Part shown: in pieces, positions 1 through 9,219 of the stretch
How the letters are laid out: every line of letters begins with the position of its first letter
How positions within the stretch are numbered: position 1 is the first letter of the stretch
Assembly: GCA_019044685.2 (NCBI GenBank)
Contig: JAGTXX020000012.1
Coordinates: 310,001 to 374,000, forward strand
Direction: 5' to 3'
Source of the DNA: Nannochloris sp. 'desiccata'
Taxonomy: Eukaryota > Chlorophyta > Trebouxiophyceae > Chlorellales > Chlorellaceae
Length of the DNA stretch: 64,000 nt
Program-made: the position numbers and the translations under genes
Notes under the pieces: model-generated
What the model was told of the DNA's origin: nothing
The model's database searches: none
What the model saw: the letters and a program-made list of their open reading frames with translations, nothing else

Positions 1-577
1 TTATATGAGACATGGCAGGGATCGCTGAAGCATCATGTGCGCCATATTGCAGCCACCTTTGTAACGCTATCTGCCAGAAACAGGTGTCTATGTCTAGAAA
101 TGCGAGATCGTTAACAGAGCCAGAAGCGGCGGATTTAGTAGCGAGGGATGCTTCTTGTGATGGAGAAAGGCCAGGTCCAGGAGGGGCCCCTGCTGCAGCA
201 GCGACTGCGTCAGCACGTTTGCGAAGGGCTGCTTCTTGAAGAGCACCGTCATCAGCTCCTCCAAGTTGGTTGTTATAGATGACCTATGAAGAAGAAGAAA
301 AAATGTTTGTCGGGAAATGAGGAATTATAAAACTAAAGAAGGTGCCAAAGAGGGTAGGTAGATGGCTTTATTCTGGGGATAGATCGCATTAACAGGTGCG
401 TAAACTCTTCAGTCATACCTCATTGGATTCATAATTCCACACAACGACTGCATTATTCCGCTCAGAGTATGCTACCCAGGGCTGAACAGGATGAAAGATC
501 ACACGGTCAACCTTGTCCTTTGAAGCCTTGATGCCTCTGATGGACAAAATGTCTCTTCCAGAATTGTTGTCATTCAT
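1..577 (-). CDS. TWD40-2: TPLATE/TSET-complex WD40 subunit TWD40-2 (5' part, cut by window edge)
   Basis: Two exons: 419-577 (starts at the ATG at 577, 53 codons) and 1-283, which runs off the left edge. They are joined by a phase-0 GT-AG intron with a pyrimidine-rich acceptor (cttcttcttcatag). The first ~55 residues read as a degenerate WD40 blade (KVDRVIFHPVQPWVAYSE, then VVVWNYES and VIYNNQLGGADD). A later segment, NDLAFLDIDTCFWQ, matches the plant protein At5g24710 (TWD40-2) in order and spacing. TWD40-2 is a subunit of the plant TPLATE complex (TSET in other eukaryotes), a clathrin-linked endocytic adaptor at the plasma membrane. An Ala/Gly/Pro-rich insert separates the two conserved pieces. 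Only about 147 residues are visible, so the identity rests on N-terminal similarity recalled from the Arabidopsis protein. A generic WD40 protein is the alternative. Confidence 0.68.
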
Positions 578-893
578 CGTGTTCTAGGTAGATGTGAGTG
601 TTCACTATTTTGCAATAATCAAATGATTGATCAATAAATAAATGTGATCCTAAAGGTCAAAGCGCAGGCAGCCTCCTATCTCCAGCGCACATCCGTGTAT
701 AATTGACTTTATTTTATTGGAAATGATATATCCCTCTGCTTGATTACGCGGTTTTGAGACGGTACAAGTTTGCCTTCTCCGAGGTACATAACACCCATAT
801 AAGTGTCCATTTTTTTTGAAATATCGTCTTTTAAAAATTGCATTCAACTCTACTTTACAAACCAAACATATTCCAAAAGAAGCCAGGCTCGTC
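578..893. other. Intergenic, probable bidirectional promoter
   Basis: Spacer between the divergent TWD40-2 and FAM32A-like starts. An ATG at 816 is in frame with the start at 894 but lies in AT-rich sequence with no family similarity, so I treat it as 5' UTR. No distinct regulatory element was recognised. Confidence 0.4.
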
Positions 894-1558
894 ATGCCTG
901 TAGGGGGTAAATTAGTTCTCAAAGGTGGCTTAAAAGTTACATCGACTGGAGTAACAAAGAAAAAGAAGAAGAGAAAGGAAGAAGAATTAACAGAAGAGAA
1001 GAAAAAGCAAAGAGAAGAGGAGCGTAAGTCTAGTTTTGAAGTAGATTACCTTTTCCGAAGATTCCCCGCCTTGATATGATCACCGCTTCGCCTGCTTTCT
1101 ATACACGGAAAATTAGCTGTGTCTAGAATTTTCGCAATCCTAAATATTCCTGCATGTTCATGCTCATATTCTGACTCTCTCACATGTCAATTATTGCTTT
1201 GTTTCTCCAAATAATGCAGGAAAAACTCAAGGAGGCATTTCCGTCATGTCCAATAAAAGTTACGAAGAAGAATTTTCACTAGAAATGAGTAAAGCAAAAG
1301 AAGGCAAAGCCAAAGCAGCACCGTGGAGCTCTGGATATAAGAAAGCACCGGAAATTTTGCATGGATATGATAAAAAAGTGAAAGGAAAGACAGCAGAAGA
1401 AAGACTAGATATGAGATCAGGTGAGATGTTGAAAAGAGCTCATTTTGTCTTTCTTTGTTAATTCTTGTCCTATTCAGGGTCATTAATTGTATGGGTAACT
1501 GAAATATTCTATTGTTTCTTGATGTACAGCTATGAAGAGCGACAAATTTTGCAAATAA
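894..1558 (+). CDS. Small lysine-rich protein, FAM32A/DUF1754-like N-terminus
   Basis: Three exons: 894-1023, 1220-1420 and 1530-1558, giving 119 residues. The N-terminus (GKLVLKGGLKV, a short linker, GVTKKKKKRK) resembles FAM32A, a small nuclear protein associated with splicing. The middle is highly charged. The C-terminus has the compact motif ERLDMRS-A-MKSDKFCK, which does not look like the usual FAM32A tail. The last exon codes for only nine residues after the split codon. The donors (GTAAGT, GTGAG) and acceptors (TGCAG, TACAG) are canonical and the phases agree. Role in RNA metabolism is inference from the N-terminal resemblance only; it may be a separate conserved small basic family. 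Confidence 0.55.
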
Positions 1559-1989
1559 ATCTAGAGGAAGAAGAAAAAATTGAAGGAAGAATATTTCCAC
1601 CCCTTCTCTTCGTCCGCAATTTTGTGCTGACTTGGGGGAATTGTTTTTTCTTTTGTATATATACCATACCATATCAATGTTATTATTTAAACGTAATGAT
1701 CCACCTGTGACAGTGTAAAATGTGTAAAGGAATTGACGACGATACTGCAGTGCCAAAGATAGAAAGACTGAAGACGGTAGATGGCCCCGGGAGGGTGGTT
1801 TAAAATTTCCAAAATGCAAGCTCTTCTCGTATGTGAGAGAGTAGACTTTATATGTGATATTTTTCACAATCGAACTAGAATGCAGCAGAACACTCAGTTC
1901 AAAATTGAAATATAAACATCGGCTACTTGAGTTCATTTCAATTTCGATTCGCATCTCTTATTTCATCTTCACAGACCAGCAAAGCTGCA
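1559..1989. other. Intergenic between FAM32A-like and KTI12
   Basis: Tandem-gene spacer. A long open frame on the opposite strand crosses it but has no recognisable domain and overlaps the coding exons on the other strand. Nothing else was recognised. Confidence 0.4.
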
Positions 1990-2837
1990 ATGCCTTTGAT
2001 AGTAATTTGTGGACACCCATGTAGTGGGAAGACGACTGTAGCAAAGCGCATTGCTGAAGCATGCTTGCTAAAAGGCAGTGAAGTTATTCATGTTGATGAG
2101 GAGTCGTTGCACCTCTTGAGAGACGCCAGCTATAAAGGTACTTGATTAAACAAGATACTCTGAGGGAAATTTGCCTCCTATTCTCTCACTATACTCTCTA
2201 TGATACCGTTTTCCCCCCAAAATAAACCCGTTGCAAACCCCTATAACGAATCTCCTCTTCTTTGACAGATGTTCCTAGTGAAAAAAACACCAGAGGCCTA
2301 CTCCGCTCAGTCGTCGATCGAAATTTAAATAAATCTCGTGTCGTTATTTTCGATTCTTTAAACAATATTAAAGGATATAGATATGAACTATACTGTATAG
2401 CAAAAGCTGCAGCAACGAGATACTGTATGGTACACGTAGATACACCTGCAGAGACCTGTGAAGAGTGGAATGAAACCCGTGTTGGCAGTGACGTTGGTGT
2501 ACATGATAAATACAGTGTGGAGATATTTGATGATCTAGCAGGTAGATTTGAACGCCCTGATGCTCGTAATAGATGGGATGCACCGTTATTCACAGTCTCG
2601 CCAACACGTGGGGAAGACCATGTTGAGGAGCAAGTAGCAGCTGTGGCAGCCACGGCAACGGAAACTTCATCGGCAGCAGCGCTAGCAGCAGCAGTGGCAG
2701 CTGGAGCGTCAGCTGGAGCGCCTACGGGGAAGGACTTGAAGTCTAATTTAGCTACAGCAACTAACAATCTATCTGGTAAGAAGTTGCTGGTTTAATTTGT
2801 ATTTCCTGGCTTCATTATCTAATCTTTGTTCCCTTAC

Positions 2838-2868
<31 letters not shown>

Positions 2869-3251
2869 GACCCCCCCCCCTTTCTCATGCCTCTTGTTTC
2901 CTTTCCTTCGCCACAGCTACAAATCTTCTCCATGAAATAGACAAAGCAACCCAATCTGTCTTAGATAAAATAACAGAAGCACAAGCTGCAGCTGGATCAG
3001 GCCCTCCAGGCTACATCCACTTTAATAATGACAAAATTAAAAATGATCTTGGCGGTGATGGTAGTCGTAGTGAATTTGAAATTAGACCTCTCCACGTTCC
3101 CAGGCAGATTCCATTACCAGAGTTACGGCGACATAAAAGAATGTTCCTGAAACTGACCACGAATAATATATTTAATAGAGTCAAGGATGTCCATATAGCA
3201 AAGAAAATGTTTGTAGACTATCTGAGAGACCAAATTGAAGCGAGTGGATAG
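1990..3251 (+). CDS. KTI12: KTI12, Elongator-associated P-loop protein
   Basis: Exons 1990-2137, 2269-2775 and 2917-3251 give 329 residues. The N-terminus MPLIVICGHPCSGKTT carries the Walker A motif. Exon 2 has FDSLNNIKGYRYELYC, a hallmark of KTI12, followed by CMVHVDTP and CEEWNETR. The C-terminal region (PLPELRRHKRMFLKLTT) matches the family end. KTI12 binds the Elongator complex and carrier tRNA and supports wobble-uridine (mcm5/ncm5) modification in the cytosol. The segment around residues 180-215 is an Ala-rich low-complexity insert. Intron 2 contains a 27-base A run (2838-2864) and a 10-base C run (2871-2880). TGTAA occurs at 3338 and 3344, within 100 bases of the stop. Identification is firm. 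Confidence 0.93.
2838..2880. repeat. Homopolymer pair in KTI12 intron 2: A27 then C10
   Basis: A run of 27 A is followed after six bases by a run of 10 C, inside the second KTI12 intron. Its length is likely polymorphic or poorly resolved by sequencing. It does not affect the reading frame. Confidence 0.9.
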
Positions 3252-3364
3252 TCGGTGAAGGGAGGAGAGATCAACTTTTCAATTTTTATATATGACTCCC
3301 TATATAATATAATCATCTTTAGCCCCATCTGTTCTGCTGTAAATGTAAATTTCTTTCTAAAATT

Positions 3365-3430
3365 TAGAGTACCTAGGTAAGTAGAGTACCTAGGTATACG
3401 TACAAAATATGATACAGTACAATGTAGTAC
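3365..3430. repeat. Tandem tagagtacctaggta repeat and GTAC cluster
   Basis: The 15-mer tagagtacctaggta occurs at 3365-3379 and 3382-3396; its core TACCTAGGTA is a perfect palindrome. GTAC is found at 3369, 3386, 3400, 3417 and 3427. GTAC is the core bound by SBP-box factors. Whether this is a functional site is unknown, since the cluster lies between the 3' ends of convergent genes. Confidence 0.8.
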
Positions 3431-3520
3431 AACACATGGGGTTCATTTTACTGTCTCTTGACCATCACGAGAATAGTGAAATGTACAATTTTTTTAAGGA
3501 GGACTCGGGGAATCAAAGCT

Positions 3521-3625
3521 CCGAAGCCTTGAGAATTTCGTGGCTTCGCAAACCCTGAGACCAAGCCTGTTCCGAAGGGGGGGAGGCTTCCGAGGGCTTT
3601 GGAGCTTCTTTCTCCGAGGCTTCGG
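3521..3625. repeat. Imperfect inverted repeat built on ccgaagcct / aggcttcgg
   Basis: ccgaagcct at 3521-3529 is the exact reverse complement of aggcttcgg at 3617-3625. Related words (tggcttcg, ccgaagg, aggcttcc) lie between them. It could fold into a long imperfect hairpin in the 3' spacer. Confidence 0.6.
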
Positions 3626-3784
3626 AAAACAGCTTTTTGCTGCTTTTCCTACTAGATTCAACATAATAAGATATACAAAAATAGGAGACAACCATGAAAA
3701 TTAATCGAATAGAGCACGATCAAATGATAATATACAACAAGAGAACAACTTCAGCCATCCTCTATCCTCCCAACTCTTTTATTT

Positions 3785-4622
3785 TCAAGCGGAAGAAGAC
3801 AGCAACCATCGTGAGGGCAGTTCAGGGAGCCCAAGACGCTGATCCGGATGCCATTCTAACGCATCACGCGGAGATGAACTTCTTGCTGGAGACAGAGACA
3901 TAGAGCCGATACCATAGTCTTCACAATTAGTTTTTAAATTCTTATTTTTTGAGGAAGCGGGAGCTTTAATTTCGCAGGGGGTAGTGGTTGGAGACCTTAA
4001 ATTAGCACCTACACTGCCCTGTGGACTCCAAATTGAGTCCCCTGCTTGATTTTCTACATGGTAGGATGCTTTACATCCATTCGCATCGCGGCCAGCAGTA
4101 GGGACATGGTGCGCTCTCCTCCCGCAGCATGTAAATCTTAGAGCAGAGCCGTTGAGCTGACCTCCGGAAAAAAGTAAGCCAGGGTGGTAATTACACGCTG
4201 TAGGTGTGTTCTCTCCATCCTTGTACGCAAGTTTGCATCGTACACAAGTGCGTTTTCTGGCTAGGAGGGTGTAGATTTCTCGGGAAGAGTTGCTGTTGGC
4301 TCGGAGACGGGCGGCGGCAAAAGTTTTTGGGTCGGTTTTATTATTTTGGAAATCACGTTCTAAGAGTGCTTGCCATAGGGTTTCAGAATGTGCTAATGAT
4401 TGCCAAGTCGTGGACACTCTGGAGGAGAAGCCGGAAAGGGATAGGAAAATTAGATAAGTTTTGGTAGAACACTGTGTGACACAGTGAGAAGGTAGAGCGT
4501 TATCTTAAAGAATTGATTTTGACAATAGTTCCTTACCGAGACACTATAGCGAGGTCCTTGAGTGATAATAAGTTAATTATCTTAAGTTGTATGTCTGTTT
4601 CGAGCAAGGGAAGGAAGTCCAT
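3785..4622 (-). CDS. F-box protein with CHORD-like Cys/His zinc module
   Basis: Exon 1 is 4537-4622 and exon 2 is 3785-4418, giving 239 residues. Exon 1 starts MDFLPLLETDIQLKIINLLS and continues KDLAIVSR. Joined to VSTTWQSLAHSETLWQALL this makes a complete F-box helix set, so the protein should bind SKP1 in an SCF ubiquitin ligase. Residues ~90-160 contain C-x2-C, then a Cys followed by NYHPG, then TCC and later GC...SYH. The order C..C, C-x-YHPG, CC, GC, H resembles the zinc-binding CHORD module, though spacing and sequence differ. The C-terminal third is Ser-rich and disordered-looking. The F-box half is well supported; the zinc module name is by pattern only. The substrate is unknown. Confidence 0.72.
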
Positions 4623-5030
4623 GCCTGAAGTTTCAAATTTTAAATTGAAGGTTTAAAATCAAAGTAACCCTATCGTGAACGCAAGTTTCGGTGATTGGCT
4701 CCAATAGAAATGAGCGCAAACCTATCAAATAAAGAATTTCTTAAGGTCTTTAATACGTAGTTCTTTTTCAATTCGCACGAGAGGTTTAAAGAGTGAAACC
4801 TCTGGCACTGACTCAGCGCCGCGCTGGCTATTTTCACAGCGCTGCTGCTCTGCCTGTCTGTCTCATGCCCCATTATCAAAAGGATAAGGCAACATTATTC
4901 GATAAGAATGTATAGATTAGTTTCCCTTTACATGTATGCGAGGTAGGTGCCACTTTAGAACAAGAAAGAGACTACTTGAACAAAAAAACTTTCAGAAAAA
5001 AGTTAATCTCTGCTTTCTTTTGCTCTCTCT
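4623..5030. other. Intergenic between F-box gene start and PSF3 end
   Basis: Contains the F-box gene promoter and the PSF3 3' region. TTACA at 4928-4932 (TGTAA on the minus strand) lies about 100 bases after the PSF3 stop. No other feature seen. Confidence 0.4.
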
Positions 5031-5690
5031 CTAACCACCTGGTCTTTTATTTTCCTGCCCGCCACCACCACCACCGCCGCCTCCATTCCATCTCCTCTTC
5101 AACCCACGCATTCCAGGTCCTTGATTAACAACTTTATTCAATCTATATCGATCATGTGCACCTGCAGCAGCTAATGCAGAATTAAAAAGCCCTTTTTCTT
5201 CACACGTCAACTTCCCCTGGACAGCAGTGATTTCAGCATCACTTTCTACCTCTGGCGCCTTTGTAAGTAGCTCTCTATACCTTCCAGTAAACGTAGAAGC
5301 AATAAAGGGAGGGAAACTCTCATCAGATGACCCAGTAGCCTGCATTGCTGAATGTACTCGCAACGCTGCAGTATAAAAATAAGGACAGCGATGAAGATCT
5401 TCACACCCGGGTCCAGCTCGAAGCTTTCTACGCATACTATCACCGTAAAAAATAGGCAGCGAGACTTGAGTTAACCCTCTACGTGCCATCACGGGGACCA
5501 TCCATAAAGGAAGCTCTACTGTTGAGTTTGGTGCGAGGTCATTTGCATCACTACTCGGATCTATGACGGTGCCAACACCAGTGCAGCCATAAGATAAAGT
5601 ACAGGGCACCATGACCTCGTCAGCCATGATGCTATCTATACTGTAGTAATCATGACCCTCAGGAGGGATGAACGCTAGAGCAGAAGCCAT
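5031..5690 (-). CDS. PSF3: GINS complex subunit PSF3
   Basis: Single exon, 219 residues, close to the usual ~200 of the family. YYSIDSIMADEVMVPC near the N-terminus, then STVELPLWMVPVMARR, VSLPIFYGDSMRRKL, DLHRCPYFY and FTGRYRELL occur in the order seen in PSF3/GINS3. GINS (SLD5, PSF1, PSF2, PSF3) joins CDC45 and MCM2-7 to form the CMG replicative helicase in the nucleus. The C-terminus ends in a Gly-rich run and a basic tail (LKRRWN, nine Gly, QENKRPGG). The ATG at 5690 is used because family similarity begins within 15 residues of it. It sits 50 bases downstream of the RPC9 stop, in the same orientation. Confidence 0.9.
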   Translation of the reverse strand: MASALAFIPPEGHDYYSIDSIMADEVMVPCTLSYGCTGVGTVIDPSSDANDLAPNSTVELPLWMVPVMARRGLTQVSLPIFYGDSMRRKLRAGPGCEDLHRCPYFYTAALRVHSAMQATGSSDESFPPFIASTFTGRYRELLTKAPEVESDAEITAVQGKLTCEEKGLFNSALAAAGAHDRYRLNKVVNQGPGMRGLKRRWNGGGGGGGGGQENKRPGG

Positions 5691-5740
5691 TTTATTTGAA
5701 TTATTAAGTTTAGATTATTGTAAGTCCAGGAATCAGTCAG

Positions 5741-6412
5741 TTATTGGAGCAAATGTTGGTTGACAAGTTCCACAACACGGTCAAGTTGATCTTCTCCAAT
5801 ACGTTCGTCAGCGATAGCTTGTTCTAGGCAGAGATACGCGTCCAGAATAGTAGAAGGAGCGTGATTAATGAGCTGAAGAGTCTCTTCTTTGGTGACAAGT
5901 AGTTCGGATTTGATTGCTGTGACGAAAGTTTCAATCTCTTCGCGGGTTTTGGAGACTGTGCGACGATCCTCGAGAGTCTTGAGCACCTGTTGATTGACAG
6001 GCAATGTTATAGAAAGGATATATGAGAAAAAATTTAAGAAAAAATTTAAAAAGAAGTGAAAAGTTAGAAGATTGAAATTCAAAACTGGTTTTGAAATTTT
6101 ACCTCTTGTTCAGAGTCTAAGGCGCCGGTTGATCCTGCTGATGCGCTTTCAATACGTTCTTTCAACACACTAAGGACTTCGGGATTTGTAAGCGGCGTAG
6201 AATTTTTCTCCACACTACAAAGACAGAAATTAATAAGGTTGAAAAAAGGTAGGTAACAACCAAGGCTGAAAGGTTCTTCAACGCATGGAAGGGGCCCAGC
6301 AGGTAGAACAGGATGTTGATGACTATCACAAGGTAATTCGAATGCTCCAACGAGCCCTGCATGCCCTTTATATTCCAAGTATTATTGAACATAATTCAAC
6401 TTACATTTTCAT
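5741..6412 (-). CDS. RPC9: RNA polymerase III subunit RPC9 (CRCP, Rpb4-like)
   Basis: Exons 6405-6412 (only eight bases, ATG AAA AT), 6103-6214 and 5741-5986 encode 121 residues. The joined N-terminus MKIVEKNSTPLTNPEVLSVL matches the plant RPC9 start. The C-terminal half has LLVTKEETLQLINHAPST and the Rpb4-like helices LDAYLCLEQAI and LDRVVELVNQHLL. RPC9 pairs with RPC8 to form the stalk of RNA polymerase III, which helps open promoters of tRNA and 5S genes. The micro-exon is supported by a GTAAGT donor, a TTTGTAG acceptor and perfect family continuity across the join. No other start gives the conserved N-terminus. Confidence 0.87.
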
Positions 6413-6792
6413 GAAGACTGTTCTTGGCGTAAATTGAGACGTGTGACAGCTACCTATCGTCGTCCCTTTAAATTGAAAGAATGGCAAATAAACACCGATG
6501 GCTGGGAAGCTGCGTAAAAGTTGTTGCAAGTTAAAAATACTGAATGAAGTTTTAAATTATTCACGAGAATCCTGTCTGCCCCAACGGCAACCTTCAGGAA
6601 TCTATCCAGAATAATATAACTAATGATATAGCATCAAAGTTGACGAATTTCCAAATTCATACTCGAGTTATTTTTTTAACAACCCCACCACACAGCATTC
6701 ACAGCGCCAATCGGCAGCACAAGCAACTCTCTTTCCTTCCTTTTCTATCTAAAGCATTTCATTACATTCAAAACAAAATTATCAACGAAAGA
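6413..6792. other. Intergenic between RPC9 start and Ycf45-like end
   Basis: Contains the RPC9 promoter and the 3' region of the upstream gene. TTACA near 6763 is TGTAA on the minus strand. No gene seen. Confidence 0.4.
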
Positions 6793-9219
6793 TTACCAGT
6801 ACTCTTTCTTTGCAGTAGTGGGCTGAGCTTGCGCTCGTTCTTCAGGCCCTTTCTCTTCCCAGTCCAACGGCATCACTCTCACCCGTCTCCCACCAGCGGC
6901 AGCAGTTCCAGCGACCTCAGTTTTCAACCCATACCCCCTGGCCAACGCAACCTGCCTTTCCACTACCATTTCATGCCTAGGTAACAATTCTACAGGCTGT
7001 TTTTGCTTTAAAACAATCGATTCGATAGCTTCTCTTGCCTCATCGAGGCCACTATTCACGGTTGCCGCCGACGGGGGAGAGCCTTTAACCAACGCAATGC
7101 TTGTTTCAGCACGTAAATTGCGTGAGGAAGCGACACGAGGGTCTGCCATGGCGGGACCTTCACCAGATCCAGGGTTGAATATCCCTCCAGGTGTTGGATC
7201 CACCCCCAACAAGGTCCGTACTCCTTTGACAACATGTTCAACCGCCGCTGTTCTCACTGTAAACAGTGGTACCCCTGCCTGCTGTGCTGCGGCTTTAATC
7301 CATGTACTGGCCTTCATTTTCCCTCTAGTAGCTAATATTGCATCTGCATCTTGGATTTGAGAAGCGATATCAATGCTACTACGCAGATTCAAAGCATCAG
7401 CCACACTGAGCACGCTTTCAGAATCTACGCCATACAAGTAAACTCTCAGCGCAGCGGCAGATGCAGGGTGCGCTATGGCATTTTTATTATTAGACTTTAA
7501 TTTATGCCCTTTGATTGTATCCATATCATCAGCACCATTCGCTACAGAGGTCGAACTAGTAGGAAAAAAAGAAGAAGAAGAAGCTAAAGCCGCCGCACCC
7601 ATTGCAAACCCACCTCTGGCTGCCGCCAAAGCAGCCTCTGGAAACGGCTGTGTCTCTAATTCAAGCCGTCTTTGCCCACCCCCATTCGCACCACGTTTCT
7701 TTTGTTTAGGGGGTAGTACATTCGTACCAGAGATACCGTCCTTTCCGCTAATATTACGTAAGCCACTACCGATACTCACACTTTCTTCCTCATCCTCATC
7801 ATTAGAAGTAGATGCATCCTCAGGCCATGCCCATACCTGCCCTTCATTATCTCTTTCCCTCACTTCTGCACCTGCCTCCCCACCTAAAAGCACTTGATCT
7901 ACAGCATACGCTACGTCTAAATGCACTTTCCACCTGTCCCTACTTTCCATCTCAATAGCTACATCAAATGTCGGTGGTGAGCCTCTTTCCAATATACTTT
8001 TCTGAACACCCCTTCTCTTGGCTTCTTCATCTCCTAGTGTGACACTCGTAATCCCTCCAACGAGATCATTCAACGAAGGGTTTTTCATGACGTTTTCCAG
8101 TTCATTCCCATGGGCAGTCGCTACCAATTGAACCCCTCGTTGTGCAATCGTCCTGGCAGCAAGCGCCTCTGCCTCAGTGCCAATCTCGTCGATTACGATA
8201 ACCTCAGGCATGTGGTTTTCTACCGCTTCAATCATGACGCGATGTTGCTCTTCAGGGTGTGAAACCTGCATACGACGGGCGCCGCCAACTCCTGGATGAG
8301 GGACATCGCCGTCACCACCTATCTCGTTACTGGTATCTACGATAACTACCCGCTTGTAGCAATCATCCGCTAATAATCTAGATATTTCTCGAATAGCGGT
8401 CGTTTTCCCTACTCCAGGCCTGCCTAGTAATAAAATAGATTTACCTGCGGTTGCCAAATCCGCGACCATAGCAGCAGAGCCTTGAATCGCACGGCCAGCG
8501 CGGCAGGTAAGACCCACCACTTTGCCTGCACGGTTTCGAATGCAACTTATTCTGTGTAAAGTTTGATCGATTCCAGCTCGATTATCACCACCGAAATCAC
8601 CACAGGCATCGACTGCATACTGTAAATCTTCCTCTGTAACGGGGTCTTGAGTTAACTTCACGTCCCCACCGGGAAAACGGGCTAAAGGAGGACGACCTAA
8701 GTCCATTACTACCTCCACCAAAGTGCTGAGGCGGGGGTCATTCTCTAACTTTCCTCGAAATTGAGGAGGTAAAAGCTTGATAAGTAGAATAACCTCATCA
8801 AGCAGAGCGGCTTCGACGGATGATGGAAGTTTACTAGAAGCTTCTTCTCGTGGGCTTGAAGGTTTTCTCTTCGATGCAGAAGCCTTCTTGGTACTAACTG
8901 GAGTGGTGTTAGAGGAAGAAAGCTTGTCGTTGAAATAATTGCTCTTCCCGTCCTTTTCGTTTGAGGGGAGTTGAAAGCTCTCTGGGCCACGGTATGACGC
9001 AGCAGCTGATGTTTGGATGCATCGTGTGCTTGTAGGCGCGCTCTGTGGCAGTAAGTCTATTACGAAATTGTGGCGAGTAAGGTGGTGTTCTTTTGTTGCT
9101 GCTGCTACCGTCCCACTTCCGCTCCCGTCCTCAAGGGAGCGAGGAGTAGCGCGCACTGCGCCGTTTCGTGGAGCATTGCTGCCGTGACGAACTGGATTTG
9201 ACCTGTAGAATGGTTTCAT
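6793..9219 (-). CDS. Nucleus-encoded Ycf45-like P-loop ATPase with R3H-type C-terminus
   Basis: Single exon, 808 residues. The Walker A motif GRPGVGKTT is at residues 266-274 and the Walker B motif VIVIDEIGTE at about 340-349. PHPGVGGARRMQVSHPEEQ and TAHGNELENVM are typical of the SpoIIIAA/Ycf45 AAA-like family. A second conserved block (RVYLYGVDSESVLSVAD) lies around residue 590, and a putative R3H-like segment with VVERQVALARGYGL is near the C-terminus. Plant nuclear homologues (such as SPD1 in Arabidopsis) act in plastid development; red algae and cyanobacteria carry it as ycf45. The first ~135 residues are Ser/basic-rich, consistent with a plastid transit peptide plus linker. Low-complexity inserts lie at about 470-560. 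The exact biochemical role is not known. Confidence 0.82.
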   Translation of the reverse strand: MKPFYRSNPVRHGSNAPRNGAVRATPRSLEDGSGSGTVAAATKEHHLTRHNFVIDLLPQSAPTSTRCIQTSAAASYRGPESFQLPSNEKDGKSNYFNDKLSSSNTTPVSTKKASASKRKPSSPREEASSKLPSSVEAALLDEVILLIKLLPPQFRGKLENDPRLSTLVEVVMDLGRPPLARFPGGDVKLTQDPVTEEDLQYAVDACGDFGGDNRAGIDQTLHRISCIRNRAGKVVGLTCRAGRAIQGSAAMVADLATAGKSILLLGRPGVGKTTAIREISRLLADDCYKRVVIVDTSNEIGGDGDVPHPGVGGARRMQVSHPEEQHRVMIEAVENHMPEVIVIDEIGTEAEALAARTIAQRGVQLVATAHGNELENVMKNPSLNDLVGGITSVTLGDEEAKRRGVQKSILERGSPPTFDVAIEMESRDRWKVHLDVAYAVDQVLLGGEAGAEVRERDNEGQVWAWPEDASTSNDEDEEESVSIGSGLRNISGKDGISGTNVLPPKQKKRGANGGGQRRLELETQPFPEAALAAARGGFAMGAAALASSSSFFPTSSTSVANGADDMDTIKGHKLKSNNKNAIAHPASAAALRVYLYGVDSESVLSVADALNLRSSIDIASQIQDADAILATRGKMKASTWIKAAAQQAGVPLFTVRTAAVEHVVKGVRTLLGVDPTPGGIFNPGSGEGPAMADPRVASSRNLRAETSIALVKGSPPSAATVNSGLDEAREAIESIVLKQKQPVELLPRHEMVVERQVALARGYGLKTEVAGTAAAGGRRVRVMPLDWEEKGPEERAQAQPTTAKKEYW

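Larger units (their letters stand above)
3252..3784. other. Convergent 3' spacer between KTI12 and the F-box gene
   Basis: Holds two copies of a 15-base direct repeat with a palindromic core, five GTAC tetramers within 62 bases, and a patch (about 3515-3630) of inverted GAAGCC/GGCTTC words. The open frames here are repeat-driven and look non-coding. Confidence 0.5.

Noticed and set aside
12..239. Plus-strand open frame at the left edge
   Set aside because: It is the antisense of the TWD40-2 exon, which has family similarity and proper splice sites.
1244..1954. Long minus-strand open frame (236 codons)
   Set aside because: It is antisense to exon 2 of the FAM32A-like gene and to the spacer, and shows only hydrophobic low-complexity sequence without domain motifs.
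3494..3695. Overlapping minus-strand frames rich in Pro/Arg/Ser
   Set aside because: They follow the GAAGCC/GGCTTC inverted-repeat patch and have no conserved content.
3694..3903. Plus-strand frame downstream of the GTAC cluster
   Set aside because: Its second half is antisense to the F-box gene and no similarity is visible, so it was not called as a target gene of the cluster.
7475..7897. Plus-strand 140-codon frame
   Set aside because: Antisense shadow of low-complexity coding sequence in the Ycf45-like gene.
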